From positions 8,656,501 through 8,720,500 of the forward strand of contig NC_080577.1 in the NCBI RefSeq assembly GCF_029962835.1: 64,000 bases of DNA. The letters run 5' to 3'. Both the position numbers and the translations under genes were made by a program. The stretch is from Magnolia sinica. Taxonomy: Eukaryota; Streptophyta; Magnoliopsida; Magnoliales; Magnoliaceae. Shown piece by piece: positions 10,452 through 22,780 of the stretch. The notes under the pieces are model-generated. The model saw only the letters and a program-made list of their open reading frames with translations, was not told where the DNA came from and did no database searches. The first letter of the stretch is position 1; the number at the start of each line of letters is the position of its first letter.

Positions 10452-11755
10452 TAGAGCCGGGCAGGACCCAACTCGATCCGGCGGATCCGACTCGTCAAAC
10501 TCGATCTAATCCGACTCGACTCGAACAGAATGCCAAAGTTAGGTTTGGATTGAGTAGACCCAGCTAGATCCGAATCCTGACCGAGTCGAGTTCGGGTTAC
10601 ATAGTAACTCGATCCGACTCGAACCTTGATCCAATCGAATCTGAATTGATCCGAAACCGACTCGATCTGTGGTGGGGCCCATGTTCTACACTTTTTTGTG
10701 GTCCAACAGACTACTAACATGTTTGTTTTCTCATTTACAAGGTAAAGAATCTTTAAATTAGTAATTATTACTCACCTCTGTATTTACATTTTGCAGCCAC
10801 CCATTGATATTGACGTGATGTTGATGGGAAGCTTGTTTGAAAAGCTTTTGCATTTGAAAGGGGTAAAGAAATCTTTTTCTCGTTAAAATCTATGGGGCCC
10901 ACTGTTATGTATGTGTTTGATCCATGCCATCCATCCATTTTTCCCACTTATTTTATGGCATGAGCCCAAAAATGAGGTAGATCCAAAACTCAAGTGGACC
11001 ACTCCATATGAGATAGGAGAAATTGAACATTTATCGTTCATTTCTTCTTTGGGACCAAAGAAGTTTTGGATCAAGTTGATATTTGTGTTTTCTTCATCCA
11101 TTTTTGTGTGATGCCATGAAGAGGTTGGATGACAGGTATACATCCTTGTGGGCCCTTGGCTCATTTTTACTTTCAATGGTAGGCATTCACAATTCTCTTT
11201 GTTTCCTATGGTGTCAATTAGAACGTTGTATCTACCTCATTTTTTTGCTCATTCCCTAAAATGGGCACATAGAACAGATGAACGACATGGATTAGACAAA
11301 TGCATAACAATGGGACCCACAAATTATACTGCCATAATTTCAATACGTTTATCCACTATTTTTGCCATGATTTTCGAGGTCAAATTACACAGTAAATTAC
11401 TTTTTTTACAAACAAGTGTAAAAAGCAATAATAACTTATTTACCCTTCATTTACAATGGAATAGAATGAAGTATTTGGCAAGCACAAGCTTCTGTTTCTA
11501 CAATCAAAATACAATATTTTTCAATCTCAAATCATAAAATAGAAGAAAAAAAATCAGAAATTTTTTATATTTTGATGATCTGGTTACTCAATTCGAACCG
11601 TAGCCAACTCAATCCAACTCAGTATCTTTGACTGAGTCGGACTTGGTTCGGATCAGCCCAGCCAAGATTCAGTTCGGATTGAGTCAAGCCCGCTGGACTC
11701 GGTCCTGAGCCAGATTAAGTTTGGATAAGAGTTTTCACAACAATGCCCACCTCTA
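10452..11755. mobile_element. hAT-type element, TSD CCTAGAAT/CATAGAAT
   Basis: It starts TAGAGCCGGGCAGG and ends TGCCCACCTCTA. The 8-base flanks CCTAGAAT (10444-10451) and CATAGAAT (11756-11763) match at 7 of 8, as for hAT elements. The body near both ends is CGACTCGATCCGA-type low-complexity sequence. A complete M1 element (10889-11323) lies inside. No transposase is present. Confidence 0.78.
10889..11323. mobile_element. M1 element nested in the hAT element
   Basis: Left box ATGGGGCCCACTGTTATG and right box ATAACAATGGGACCCACA are mirrored, with the CCATCCATCCATTTTTC core. This is the third nesting level here: M1 in hAT in MULE-type element. Confidence 0.7.
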
Positions 11756-12477
11756 CATAGAATGATGTTTATTTTCCACCCAACCTGTTCATAATGTCAG
11801 CGGATGAATGGAAAACACAAATATTATCTTGACTTTTGTGGTCTCGAGAAGCCTTCAACTATAGGCATTAAATCCCCACTGTGTGGTTGACTTGAGTCTT
11901 GAATATGTCTGATTTTTTGTCTTATACCATAAAATGATATTTCAAAATAGATGGACGGTGTGGATATAACCCATACATCGTGGTGGCCCCTCAGAGCCCT
12001 AGCCTGTTCCGAGCTCGGGACAGGCGGGGTTAGAACCCATTCCGCGTCCAACTGGAATCATGAGAATCATCTAAGCATGTGGACTGCAAAAGGCCATGAC
12101 ACGGATCATGACCCACGATGGCGACATAATTGAAATCTTTCACACCTCACGTTTCACATTGAGCAATTGGAGGAGAAACAGTGTATAATGGGCTTAAAGA
12201 CCATGTTCGCTTGGACAATGTAAAACTCGGTTGAGATAAAGATGTACAGAACAAGGAACTTTCGATTGTTTTGATGAAGCTGTCAGATCTTTTTGCAATG
12301 GATTTAAGAGCTGGCGACTCAGGCTAACTTATCCGGTCTCGAGTCGAATCATGACGCGCCCGGACTCGATGACTCATTTGGGTCACTCGCAGTGTCAAAT
12401 TGGATTGAGTCTAACTCAGCTCGAGTCAATTTTGATTTGTTATCAATCCATGCTTTAGGTAGTGGACTCGGTTTGGC

Positions 12478-12960
12478 TGTGACACCAACACCAGCAAACT
12501 AGCTGGTGTTGAAGCCCTATCGGCCTCACCATGATGTATATGTCTCGCAGTCCATTCATTTTCCCTCTCATGCCTAGAGACCAAAAATGAGGCAAATATG
12601 AAGTTCTAGTGGATTAGGCTCAATGAATCAGTGGGGAAGACAAATAAAAGTTTCTTGGGACAACAAAAGTGTTGGATTAAGCTAATATTTGTATTTTAAC
12701 TTTGTTCGTCTACGACATTATGAACATGTTAGATGACAAATAAACATCACGATGAACCCTAAGAGCATTTCAACGGTGGACACCATTCTCCCCACTGGTT
12801 CTTGTGGTGTGGTTCACTTAAGCTTTGAATCCACCTCGTTTTTGGGCTCATGCCCTAAACTAAGCTGGAAAATTGAATGGACGGCATGGATACAACACAT
12901 TCATCAAGGTGGGGCCTAGAAAGCTTCGACATAAGCTAGTCGACTGATGTTGGGTCACCA
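12478..12960. mobile_element. M1-core element with GTGACACC ends
   Basis: Ends TGTGACACCAACACCAG and its mirror CTGATGTTGGGTCACCA are inverted over about 40 bp, followed on each side by an M1 box (CGGCCTCACCATGATG; CATCAAGGTGGGGCC). It is absent from the paralogous segment at 56040, where ATCCATGCTTTGGGCTGAG runs on. Confidence 0.65.
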
Positions 12961-12967
12961 GCTAAAC

Positions 12968-13411
12968 TAGGGGTGCACATGGAACCGGTAAACCGAACCG
13001 GAACCGACCAAACTGTACAGTTTGGTCTGGTTTTAAAGTGCACCAGTTCTGGTTCCAAAAATCAAAGAACCAATTAGTTCGGTTTGGTTCTCGGTTTGGG
13101 GTATGTAGAGCTAAACCGAACCGTAGAACTGAACTGAAGAACCCAACCGTGTAACTAAATCATATATTTCAAAAAATAAAAAAATCGTAAGTATGCATTC
13201 CCTTCAGTTTTCATGCTGCCCTGTTGGGGTTGCCGCCATCCATTATTCTTATTCTTCTTCTTCTTCTCTCTATCTCTTCTATACCAATCGCCATTTGCCA
13301 CCAGTATCTCTCTATCCATCTTTGTTTTCTACACTGGGCTGGATTATAAAAAGCCCAGAACCATAGAACCAATCTGGAACTGAACCGGTTTTAATTGTCT
13401 GGTTCTACACC
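12968..13411. mobile_element. Probable hAT-type small element, right end degraded
   Basis: It begins CTAGGGGTGCACATGG, a hAT-like terminus, followed by AACCGAACCGG low-complexity sequence that recurs mirrored near 13360-13400. The expected GTGCACCCCTAG right end is not present. Homology to the paralogous locus resumes at GATTTGCTAGCCC. Confidence 0.5.
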
Positions 13412-14031
13412 GATTTGCTAGCCCATACTCACCCTTTAGCATGCAGCCACATATGGCACACGTGTTAGGCATCCCAATCGTGTACTAGGTTGGACCCACA
13501 GTGTAGATGACTTGGCGAAAAAACTAAGGCTGTTCAACTATCAGGTAAGTGTCACATGTAAGGAAACAACAAACGTAAGAGTCCATTGTTTCCTTGTTTG
13601 TGCATGTCCCATTTGATAATTGAACTCCCTGAGCTTTTGCCCAAATGATCTACAGACCAGAGGAGTGATCCAGACCATCCGTCTTCTATGTCATATCCAT
13701 TGATTGCCCATAGTTCAACATCACATGGAACTGACTACCCTTCCCACATGAACAATGAAAATGAAATTCTTAACAGTCAGAATTCAACGCATAGAACTAA
13801 TGAATAGGATCACATTTTTAGAATGGTTGTCAACCAGAGGAAATCTACTGATAGAGCCCCCTTGATGGACAGTCCCGCCATATTTCAGTTATGGGTTGAG
13901 AAATGTCCCTTCCCAGGTAGGAGCGTTCTTTCATCCAAACACACCGATTGTCCCTTCTCAGGGAGATGAAACGTAGCATGCTATCTTATCAATCGGGACC
14001 GTCCATCAATTTTCCCTTAATGTGGATGTGC

Positions 14032-15313
14032 TGGAAATTATACAGAATAATAATATTTCTGTAAAATATGGAACCCAAAAAATCAAGATGATCTGCATAA
14101 AGGACAGGTTGAAGCACGTCTAAGACGTTGTCCTTAAAGCGTTATTTGCCCCTACTCAAAAGATTGAGTATGCTGATAGGTTACAGGCAAACCACTTTTA
14201 GGATACGACGAGCTCGGTGTGGGTCTGCATTCAGCAAACACGAAGGCCCACCAAATGAAACTCTGTTACACACTATCTGGCAGAATTACAATAAAGAAAA
14301 AACTCAAAAGAGAAAAGAGAAGAGAATATGTGATTTAGACCACTGCACTGGTCAGTTCTTCAGCCACTGGTTCAATTGAACCGTTCTAAACCACACCGTT
14401 GGTCTGTTCTTCAAGCAATGACGCCTATGATTAACCTTGCTATATTGCTAATATTTTGGTCTGTATGAGAGGAGATGCTTTGATTCGTATTAGTATTGTT
14501 GGAGTATGGGGAGATGGTTTGGAAACCCATCCAGGCCTTGTTTATATAGGCTGTGGTGGCTAAGGGTTATGGTCCAGGGAAATAAATCCCATGACCGTTT
14601 TCTAACTGTTAGAGAAAACTAGCCGTTTTATGGCCGTTTTCTGACTGTTGTGCATGGGTCATTAAGTTGTTGTATGTTGACTGTTGTGAAACAGCAGCTA
14701 GCCGTTTTCTAGCTGTTGGGTCAGCCATGCAGCAGTTACACCTGGACCCTGCACTAATGGCACAGCTGTTACAGATGTGCTGCAACAGCTCTTTTTCAGT
14801 TCTCTATATATTCAAAGGGGCTCTTATTCAGTCTTCAAAATTGTCTAGCCATCCATTCGCCTTATCCACTTAGTCGCACCGCGACACGTACACGTCTCGC
14901 TTCGGTTCGCTCAGGAGCGACCTTCTGCGACACGATGCGGACATGCGAAGTGCAAAGTGCACCACTAGCGCCTCTATAGCCACATTACCTCACATGTCCA
15001 TGCCCTCACACCGAGCCCGTGACTGAGACCAAGACCGAGATCGAGACTGAGCCCGTGCCCGTGCCCAGCTCGAGCGTGCGCACGGGTGTACCAGTGCTAC
15101 GCACTGGAACACGCAAGTTCCATTCTCCTTTAGACCATGTGGGTAAGTATTATAATACTCCACCACTCTCATATGAACTACTTTTTCTTCTCTTCTTTTT
15201 TCAATGTGGGACTATTCCCAAAAACCCACGAAAAGGTGTTTTTCAAACACTTTTTATATATTATATTATATTATTTTAAAATATATATTTATAAAATCAA
15301 TATTTTTTGTAAC
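14032..15313 (-). repeat. Copia 3' LTR
   Basis: Reads TGGAAATTATACAGAATAAT at its plus-strand left end and TTTTTTGTAACA at its right end. It is a close direct copy of 39209-40405, with shared blocks such as AATATTTCTGTAAAATATGG, GACAGGTTGAAGCACGTCTA (one copy GACAGGCTGTAGCACGTCTA) and CCTTGTTTATATAGGCTGT. The polypurine tract adjoins it at 15314-15325, which fixes it as the downstream LTR. Indels make it about 85 bp longer than its partner. Confidence 0.9.
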
Positions 15314-16593
15314 AATCCCCCACTTGATTTTTTAAAAATATATTTTCTCGATAAAACGTCAGCTTATATGCATAAAGAACAATATCTTTCGATTTTAATA
15401 TTCCCTTAGTGTAAGTATCACAAAACTCTATCGAAATGACTAGTAGCCATAGTATTGAACCAGTTATTCCTAGATAATGGAATTAGAGAAACCACACATA
15501 TATTCGTTATGTGTTTGTTAAAGCTCCCACAATCTTGCTCAGCACAATTAATGGCCATATGCTTATCCTAATTTGTGAACGATCCCGAGAGAAAATTCCT
15601 AACTCTCATGAGAGACGGCACTATCTCTATGTTCATATAGGTGAAATCCTTCTAGTGTCTTCGTTACTATAAGAAACTTGTCCTTTAGACTGGAATTCAT
15701 TAAGAGTTCTAAGACTCAACACTCTTTCGTAGCGCTCAACACTTACCTATTATGGATGAGGTTTTATAATTTAGTGCTGAAAACTTTTCACATATCAGTG
15801 ACTTATTCTTACCTATTAAACTCAAAATTAGAGATTACCTGAGTTTAAGTTGGGTTACCATCACTGGTGGAACTTTGGTTGAAGAGTTTCAACCCCATCC
15901 CTCTAGATATTGCTTGATTTCACATAGGAATTGACACTGATTCCATCTCAAATTAATTGTCTGACATAATCATGTCGAAGACTGATATGTCTAGACTTAC
16001 CATTATATGTGCCGATATAGGCTCTAGCTAATGTGACTTTACTATCACAATGTAGTGACACAGCCGACATAGGCTTTACACAGAAAGGAATTTCTAATAG
16101 AAGATCCCTTAGCCACTCAACCTCTTTGCCTGTTGCAGCTAGGACTATAAATTCAGACTCCATAGTTGAGCGTGTTATACAAGTCTGTTTCTTGGATCCC
16201 TAAGATACAGCTGCACTTCCTACGGTGAATATCCACCCCGTAGTAGACTTGTTGTCCCCTGCACTCGATATTCAGCTCACATCGGTATATCCTTCCAATA
16301 CGACAGGAAATTCTGAATAAAATAGTTATAAGTCTTTGGTTGCTTTTAAGTAACCAAGAACTCTACTGATTGCATTCCAGTGTTCAGTACTATTGTTACT
16401 AGTAAATCTACTGAGTTCACTCACAGCATATGCGATATCAGTCTAGTGCATTGTATAGGATACATAAGACTTCCTATAACACTCGTATATTTTAATTATG
16501 CAACTATTCTTCCGGTATTTTCTTTTAGCTTGATACTTGGATCAAATGGAGTTTTTGCTTCTTTTATATTTAGATGGTTAAACTTGTGTAGTA
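15314..16593 (-). pseudogene. Copia pol, end of RT and RNase H
   Basis: On the minus strand, 16163-15948 gives the start of the copia RNase H: MESEFIVLAATGKEVEWLRD, then CDSKVTLARA and SRHISLRHDYVRQL. These are the E-A/T-x-KE-x-WLR, DN/DS and RHI-x-R-HH-x-R blocks of Ty1/copia. Sequence from 16593 down to 16164 has lost its frame but includes RT-connection remnants. Below 15948 comes noncoding 3' sequence up to the polypurine tract. The fragment joins the RT piece that starts at 22781 once the solo LTR is ignored. Confidence 0.85.
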
Positions 16594-18589
16594 TCTTCTG
16601 TCACACCCCAAACTCGAAAACTGGGCTCACAAAATTTTCGATCGCCGAATCCGGTGCTGACAGCCTCCGCAGTACCCCATTCTCGGCTCCTTGCGTTCAT
16701 ACGCCAGATTCCGATCCTGGGATGCTACAAGGAGGATTTTTTTTTGTACATTTAACTCGTAATAAGCATAACCACAAGCATACCCAAATCACAAAGGCAA
16801 CATCATCATCACATATCCACTAATATAAACATTTGAATACAATGCTGAAAGGGAAATACATAAATCGAAAATCAAGCTCCAGAAGACCGCTGCACGCTCC
16901 AAGCTCAACACTGCTGCAACCTAACATCACCTGCACGCATCTATCGTGCATAAGCTTATAGAAAGCTTAGAGGGTGGTGTAAGTGTGTGCACAAGGTAAG
17001 TGCCAAGTATTCAACGCAATGCCATAGTCATACAATACCGAAAATACTGGTAATCCATAAATCGTACCATATCGGAATAAGAAGAAATATTGACAAGATC
17101 ATGAATTATCAGGGTAAACAGAAATACTGACAAGATCATGACAAGATCATAAATCATACGATAACAAAGTAAGCGGAAATACGGACAATTCCATGAGTCA
17201 ATCAATATCAGAATACGCAATATAGAACAGCTATGCAAATGAGGAGTCGTAAAGAGCCAGGTATCAGATGCCGAGGATGCGATGCAATATGCAATTCCTG
17301 ATGAGTCCATGAATAGCATCAGTCGTATCTAGACCATATAATGCAGAAACACAGTAACCCAAAATGTCATATGCCATGAATGTAATGCAATATGCGGTGC
17401 AAATGGAACGACCATGCTAGAGTGTGAAGTCGGGATGATAGTACGTAGTATCGCAGGCTATGGGGTCCATCACAAGGGACTTCTATCCAAACCAGTCCCA
17501 TACCTAAATTTGGATAGTCAGACCCAATGTGGTAAACTCCTGATCTCAGGTTAGTCGCGCGCCCAACCGAAATCCTGGCCATGCGAAGGTACACAGCAAT
17601 TAGTTTTACACCACCAGCCCAAGTGGATAGTGAATGAATGAATGAATGAATGTGCAATTCCTGCTCAATAAGTCCACATATCAGTACGATTACTCTCTAG
17701 GAAATCACCGAGGTCTATTACACTCCAAACCAGGTTGCCGCCCCATCGCGCACAATAAGGTGAGTGGAAGAGACCTCACTATCTGTCTGCCAATATCGGG
17801 CCCAGCTTGTCGATAGCGGACCCATTCCTTGAGCTGGTCAGACTTAGCCTAGCAATGCCCCCTCCTCTCTGGCAGGTAAGGTCATACCCCTTTCCAACCG
17901 ACCACGATACAGTGGGAGACGTGGCTTAACGGTATATGGCCCTCATGCGCTCATGCATCCACTCGGTCTAGACATTGGAACAACCTCTGAAATCAAGAGG
18001 GTTTATGGACTTTCACCCAGGGATATCTATAGCACCCCATGTAGAACAGATTTTCGGTGTCCCATCTGGCCATCCATGAAATACCTGTGGAGGTTACGAC
18101 CCTGATGTCGCTAGGGCGTACAGTGATCACAATGCAAGATGCATGAGTCATACAATCCAATCATGCATCACTCATATGCATACCATGCGCTCAGGTGAGA
18201 CAATCTCTACCTATCAAGGAGTCTCATAATAACCTGCTCAATGACATATGCAATGGTCAACTACATCTCATAACAAACATGCAGATGATGCGTATGGATA
18301 TGTATCATGATGTTATGCTGTCACATATTCATAATCGGTATCAATAACCGGCATCGACAATCGACCTCGACAATGTGGACATTTAACCAACATTGCCCCC
18401 GAGGAATGACCCTCATAGATCCTAACATGTAGTGGACCCATGACCTCACACAAGGGCCAAATATACAACACCATAGGCCTCACTCAAGAGCTTAATACAC
18501 ATCACGATGGACCTTTCACATGTGCCTAACATACATCACAATGGCCTGACCCTCAAATGCATCACAATGAGCCTCAATTATGAGTCGCA

Positions 18590-19530
18590 TATACACCATA
18601 TAGGTCTCGACAATCGGCCTCGACAATCGGGATCGATCGATAATCAGAATCGGCAAATCGGTCATGTAAATCAGAATCGGCAACCGGCCACGACAATCGG
18701 GGTCGATCAATAATCAGAGTCGGTAAATCAGTCACGTAAATCAGAATTGACAATCAGCCACGACAATCGGGGTTGATCAATAATCAGAGTCGGTAAATAA
18801 GTCACATAAATCAGAATTGACAATTGGCCACGACAATCAGGGTTGATCAATAATTAGAGTCGGTAAATCAGTCACGTAAATCAGAATTAACAATCGGCCA
18901 CAACAATTGAGGTTGATCAATAATCAGAGTTGGCAAATCGATCACGACAATCGAATCGATTGATAATCAGAATCGGTAAATCGGCCATGTAAATCAGAAT
19001 CGGCAAGCGGCCACGACAATTGGGGTTGATCAATAATCAGAGTCGGCAAATCGGTCACAACAATCGGATCGATTAATAACCAGAATCGACAAATTGGTCA
19101 CGACAATCGGAGTCGGTAATCGGTCACGACAATTGGAATCGATCGATAATCAGAATCGGCAAATCGGTCATATAAATCAGAATCGGCAATCAACCACGAC
19201 AATCGGATCGATCGATAACCAGAATCGGCATATCGGTCACGGCAATCGGAGTCGGTAATCGGTCACGACAATCAGAATCGATCGATAATCAGAATCGGCA
19301 AATCGGTCATGTAAATCAGAATCGGCAATCGACCATGACAATCGGGGTCGATCAATAATCAGAGTCAGTAAATCGGTCACGTAAATCAGAATCGACAATT
19401 TGCCACGACAATCGGATTGATCAATAACAAGAATCGGCAAATCGGTCACGGCAATCGGAGTCGGTAATCGGTCACAACAATCAGAATCGATCGATAATCG
19501 GCCTCGAAATCGAAATCGGCAATCGACATC
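18590..19530. repeat. 70-bp tandem repeat inside the giant LTR
   Basis: Phrases built from GTAAATCAGAATCGGCAA, CCACGACAATCGGGG and TCGATCAATAATCAG recur in order. GTAAATCAGAA-type starts at 18666, 18736, 18806 and 18876 give a period of 70 bp. Later units are shuffled, with 60-75 bp spacing. CG and GA/TC content is high. No reading frame is preserved. Confidence 0.88.
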
Positions 19531-19664
19531 GATGAGAATGGCCTAGCAAGGCCTAAGGGAAGGTCATAATAAGGACATCTAACCGTCATTGCCCATCAAT
19601 GTGGACATCTAACCAACATTGCTCCCAATGAGTGGCCCATATAGGGCTAAACATATAGTGGGCC

Positions 19665-20105
19665 CATTGCCTCACATAAAGGCCTAATATACATCGCAAT
19701 GGGCCTCATACAAGGGCTACATACCCATCACTATGGGCCTCGAATACATCCCAATGGGCCATGAGATATGGGCCGAAGATACATCTCAATGGGCCACGAC
19801 CCATGGGCCTCAGATACATCAAGTGGGCTGCATTACATGGGCCTCATATGCAACACGTTGGGCCTCATGGATGGGCCACAAATACATCGAGGTAGGCCTC
19901 ATGGATGGGCTACAAATATACTAAGGTGGGCCTCGTATACATCAAGTGGGCCGCATCAATGGGCCGCACTAGTGGGCCTCACCAAACGGGCCATAAATAT
20001 ATATACCGATGGGCCTCGCCAAATGGGCCATAAATACACAATAGGCGGACCCTGCACATGGGCCTTAAATACATTACACGGGCCTCACTAAATGGGCCAC
20101 AAGTG
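19665..20105. repeat. ATGGGCC-rich short repeat array inside the giant LTR
   Basis: The motif (A/G)TGGGCC(T/A)C followed by ATACATC recurs roughly every 20-35 bases without a fixed period. It looks like a decayed minisatellite derived from the GGGCCCAC vocabulary of the M1 family. Confidence 0.65.
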
Positions 20106-20269
20106 GGCTTGGACCACAACAAAATCATTTCAACAGTTGTAGGTGTAACATGTGCATTACTGCACATTATTATAGGGGTACATGGTTCACTAATGTGATC
20201 AACATTGTCCAAACATTTTCCAAGTAAATCAGCACCACCCAAACATTGCCAATGTTAATCTGCACCATC

Positions 20270-21783
20270 CAAACATATCCAGCACTGTCCAGAGCTATCT
20301 AGACGGTGTGGATGAAACAAATACATCATGGTGTGATCCAAGCGGTAGACAGATGGACGGCATGGATATACGGTACATGCATTAAGGCGGCTCACGTCCA
20401 TGTAATGGACAGTGTGAATAAAACCCATACATCAGTGGGTATAAAACACATACATTGAGTGGGTCCCACATAAGGACAATGTGAATAAAATACATACATC
20501 CTGGTAGTGCACGGTTGTGGGACCCACCATGTCTGCTAATGCTCACCACAATAATAAGGTGGCTGGGATGTGGTAGCCAGCCAATCATCATCAAGTAAGG
20601 TGGGTCCCACGGCATTTGAATGGACGGCATGGGTTGAACAACACATCAGGGTGGGGCGTACGAGATACTGTAGAGGGATGGATGGTTAGATATAACACAT
20701 ACCTGGTGGAACCCACGAGCTGCAGACGTCAGCTGATATATATAAATTATATAATATACTATAATATATTATAATATCATATCAAGATGATATAATATAA
20801 TATATAATATTATATTATCACATAACATGGGGTACATAAGAAGAGCCACCGTCCAGAGACCCCTGGATGCTCTGGACGGTGCTGATCTAACTCACAAAAT
20901 CAAGGTGGGCTCCACACGTGTGGATATGAAACGCATATCATGGTGGCCCCCGCCTGCCCGATGAATGGACGGTTCTCAAATCAGAACCAAGGCCGTTGCT
21001 GACATCCCAGCAGTTACATGGCTGTGTGTGGTACACAAGACAATATGTTTACAGTAAGTGGGTCCCATGTGGGGCGCACCATAACATTTACTTTCCATCC
21101 CATCCGTTGGTAAGGTCATAAAGACCTAAATCAAGAAGATAAACAAATTTCGCATTAACCTAAATCTTCTGTGATACCCAAAAAGAGTTTCAATGGCAGC
21201 CAATTAATTTCACTGTTCCCTGTAATATGGGCCACCTGAGTTCTAGGTACAGCTGATCTTTGGGGTGGCCCACGGTCAGCAGGGGGGTCACTTAATGCAC
21301 GGTGTGGGTAATCGGCACACATCACGGTGGGGCCCGTGGCTGGGACCCATGGTCCCTGTCCCTTTTTACCGTCCACGGCGCAACCGCTGCTGCGCACGCT
21401 ACTGACAGCAGTAGCACCTGCTGGTGCAAAATTTATTTATTTTTTTGAAAACAAGAATTTCTGAGGATTTTCTATGGTCGGGCCCGCGTCCGAAAAATCC
21501 AATCCAGCCATTAGATTCTATGGCCCATGACAGGCTAAATGAGCCTAATGTTCGAGATATTTTGGGTGTATAGAAACATCAGGGGAGATTTCAAGGGTAG
21601 AAAATACTGTTTTCTATGCTATGGCCCGACGAATAATCGGATTTACTTCATTTTTTGGCCTAACGCTTAAAATAAGCTAGGGAGTAGAATAGACGGCATG
21701 GATTAAATTAATACATCAAGGTGGGGCCTGTATAAGTGACCCACCCGAAAGTCTAAAATCCCACTGACGATTATGTATATATT

Positions 21784-21829
<46 letters not shown>

Positions 21830-22105
21830 CTTGTCAGTACACACCCATGTCAGTCCACGCAATCCATGTTAGCCAGCTTCACGTCCAGTGTCCCTGAACG
21901 CTGGACGGCTTGGATAAACACATTATTATGGTGGGTCCCACATGTATGTGGCCCATTCTTTATTAAGGTGGGTTCCACATGAACGTGGCCCACTTAATGG
22001 GTCTGCTAATGTCTTCTCATCATCCATAAGGTAAGGTTCATATGACTTGAGTGGTTGGGATAAGACATATATCAAGGTGGGGTCCATCCAAGTGGGCCAC
22101 ACATC
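20270..22105. mobile_element. Cluster of M1-family fragments in the giant LTR, with AT-rich and TA tracts
   Basis: Partial M1 boxes occur near 20285-20330, 20350-20480, 20590-20710, 21060-21330, 21660-21735 and 21900-22095 (for example AACACATTATTATGGTGGG). An AT-rich stretch of TATAATATAT type lies at 20735-20820. A TA microsatellite is at about 21782-21828. No complete element could be bounded. Confidence 0.55.
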
Positions 22106-22112
22106 ACACAAA

Positions 22113-22115
22113 AAT

Positions 22116-22149
<34 letters not shown>
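22113..22149. repeat. GA microsatellite
   Basis: Uninterrupted AG dinucleotide run within the giant LTR. A second, impure GA-rich stretch is at 22330-22372. Confidence 0.95.
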
Positions 22150-22151
<2 letters not shown>

Positions 22152-22780
22152 CACCCACTTTAGATCTTGGACTTCTTCTTCCACCAATGTGATCTAGAGC
22201 TCCAAGGGAACAAGATTCAATGGTTGGGATTGATTTTGGAGGGTTGGATTTAGGGGTAGAGAGCTTGCAAAAGGGTTAAAAATGGAGAGCTCTCATGGAC
22301 GTGGGGAGCTTCCTCTTGTTAAGAAATAAGAAAGAAAGAGAGAGGGAGAGAGATAAGAGAGAGAGAGAGATGTGATGGCAATTAATGAGTTTAACTTATG
22401 GGGAAAAGGGGAGGGGTGGTTGCTTGTAAGGGTTAAGGCTAGAGGTAGGGTAGGGTGACATCATAGTAATTATGTTTCTAAGAAAGTACAACAACAGGGA
22501 TAGGTGGGTCTCACGATCAAGCGATTAACGGCTAAGATAATGCATGGGCCGGATCTCATAATCTGAGCGTCGTATTGACGCACAAGACGCGTCGTCGGAA
22601 CCGCAGTGACGGCACGGTCGTAATGACACAGGTCTCATTTTGAGTCGGCTCGGGTTTACAGGATGTGACTCAAGAGCGTACGCCAATACTATCTACGCGT
22701 CGCGGGTCGTCAGAATTCAACTGGGAGGACTGCGGAAGTTTATGGAATGGTACGGGCTAGGATACGGGTCTTACATCTTC

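Larger units (their letters stand above)
10227..12049. mobile_element. MULE-type nonautonomous element with M1 core, TSD about AGTTGGAAT
   Basis: The left end GGATGTGGATTGTGTACTAC and the right end, which reads GGACGCGGAATGGGTTCTAA on the other strand, form a long imperfect inverted repeat. It runs through CTCGCCTGTTCC / CCCGCCTGTCCC to GGGCTCTGATGGGCC. Flanks of 9 bases, AGTTGGAAT (10218-10226) and AACTGGAAT (12050-12058), agree at 7 of 9. The paralogous copy near 54900 has one GAGTTGGAATCATG there, so it is an empty site. A hAT element splits this element at 10452-11755. Confidence 0.75.
10095..14031. repeat. Segmental duplication, copy A, left arm
   Basis: Stretches at 10115-10226, 12050-12250, 12285-12465 and 13412-14031 match, in order, 54780-54900, 54890-55080, 55890-56050 and 56230-56895. 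Shared landmarks include CAAAGGTTAGATCA, TTTCACACCTCACGTTTC, GAGCTGGCGACTC, GTAGATGAC and CATATTTCAGTTATGGGTTG. The gaps between matching blocks are small transposable elements present in only one copy. The copy continues at 40406-40570 beyond the copia element. No protein-coding gene is visible in either copy. Confidence 0.85.
16599..22775. mobile_element. Giant solo LTR or LARD, 6,177 bp, TSD TCTTC
   Basis: It starts TGTCACACCCCAAACTCG and ends GATACGGGTCTTACA, with TG...CA termini. TCTTC is at 16594-16598 and again at 22776-22780, a perfect 5-bp duplication. It splits copia reverse transcriptase. No gag, pol, internal LTR boundary or primer-binding site was found. The length fits the multi-kilobase LTRs of Tat/Ogre-type gypsy elements, so a solo LTR is the first choice. 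A noncoding LARD with unrecognised short LTRs is the alternative. It contains a 70-bp satellite, GGGCC-rich repeats and M1 fragments. Confidence 0.82.

Noticed and set aside
14027..14031. Target duplication of the copia element (TGTGC)
   Set aside because: The bases after 40405 do not match, and the empty site in copy B gives TGTAC. The duplication is too decayed to call.
16380..16823. 147-residue plus-strand ORF
   Set aside because: It runs across the boundary of copia pol and the giant solo LTR (16599), so it is a chance frame.
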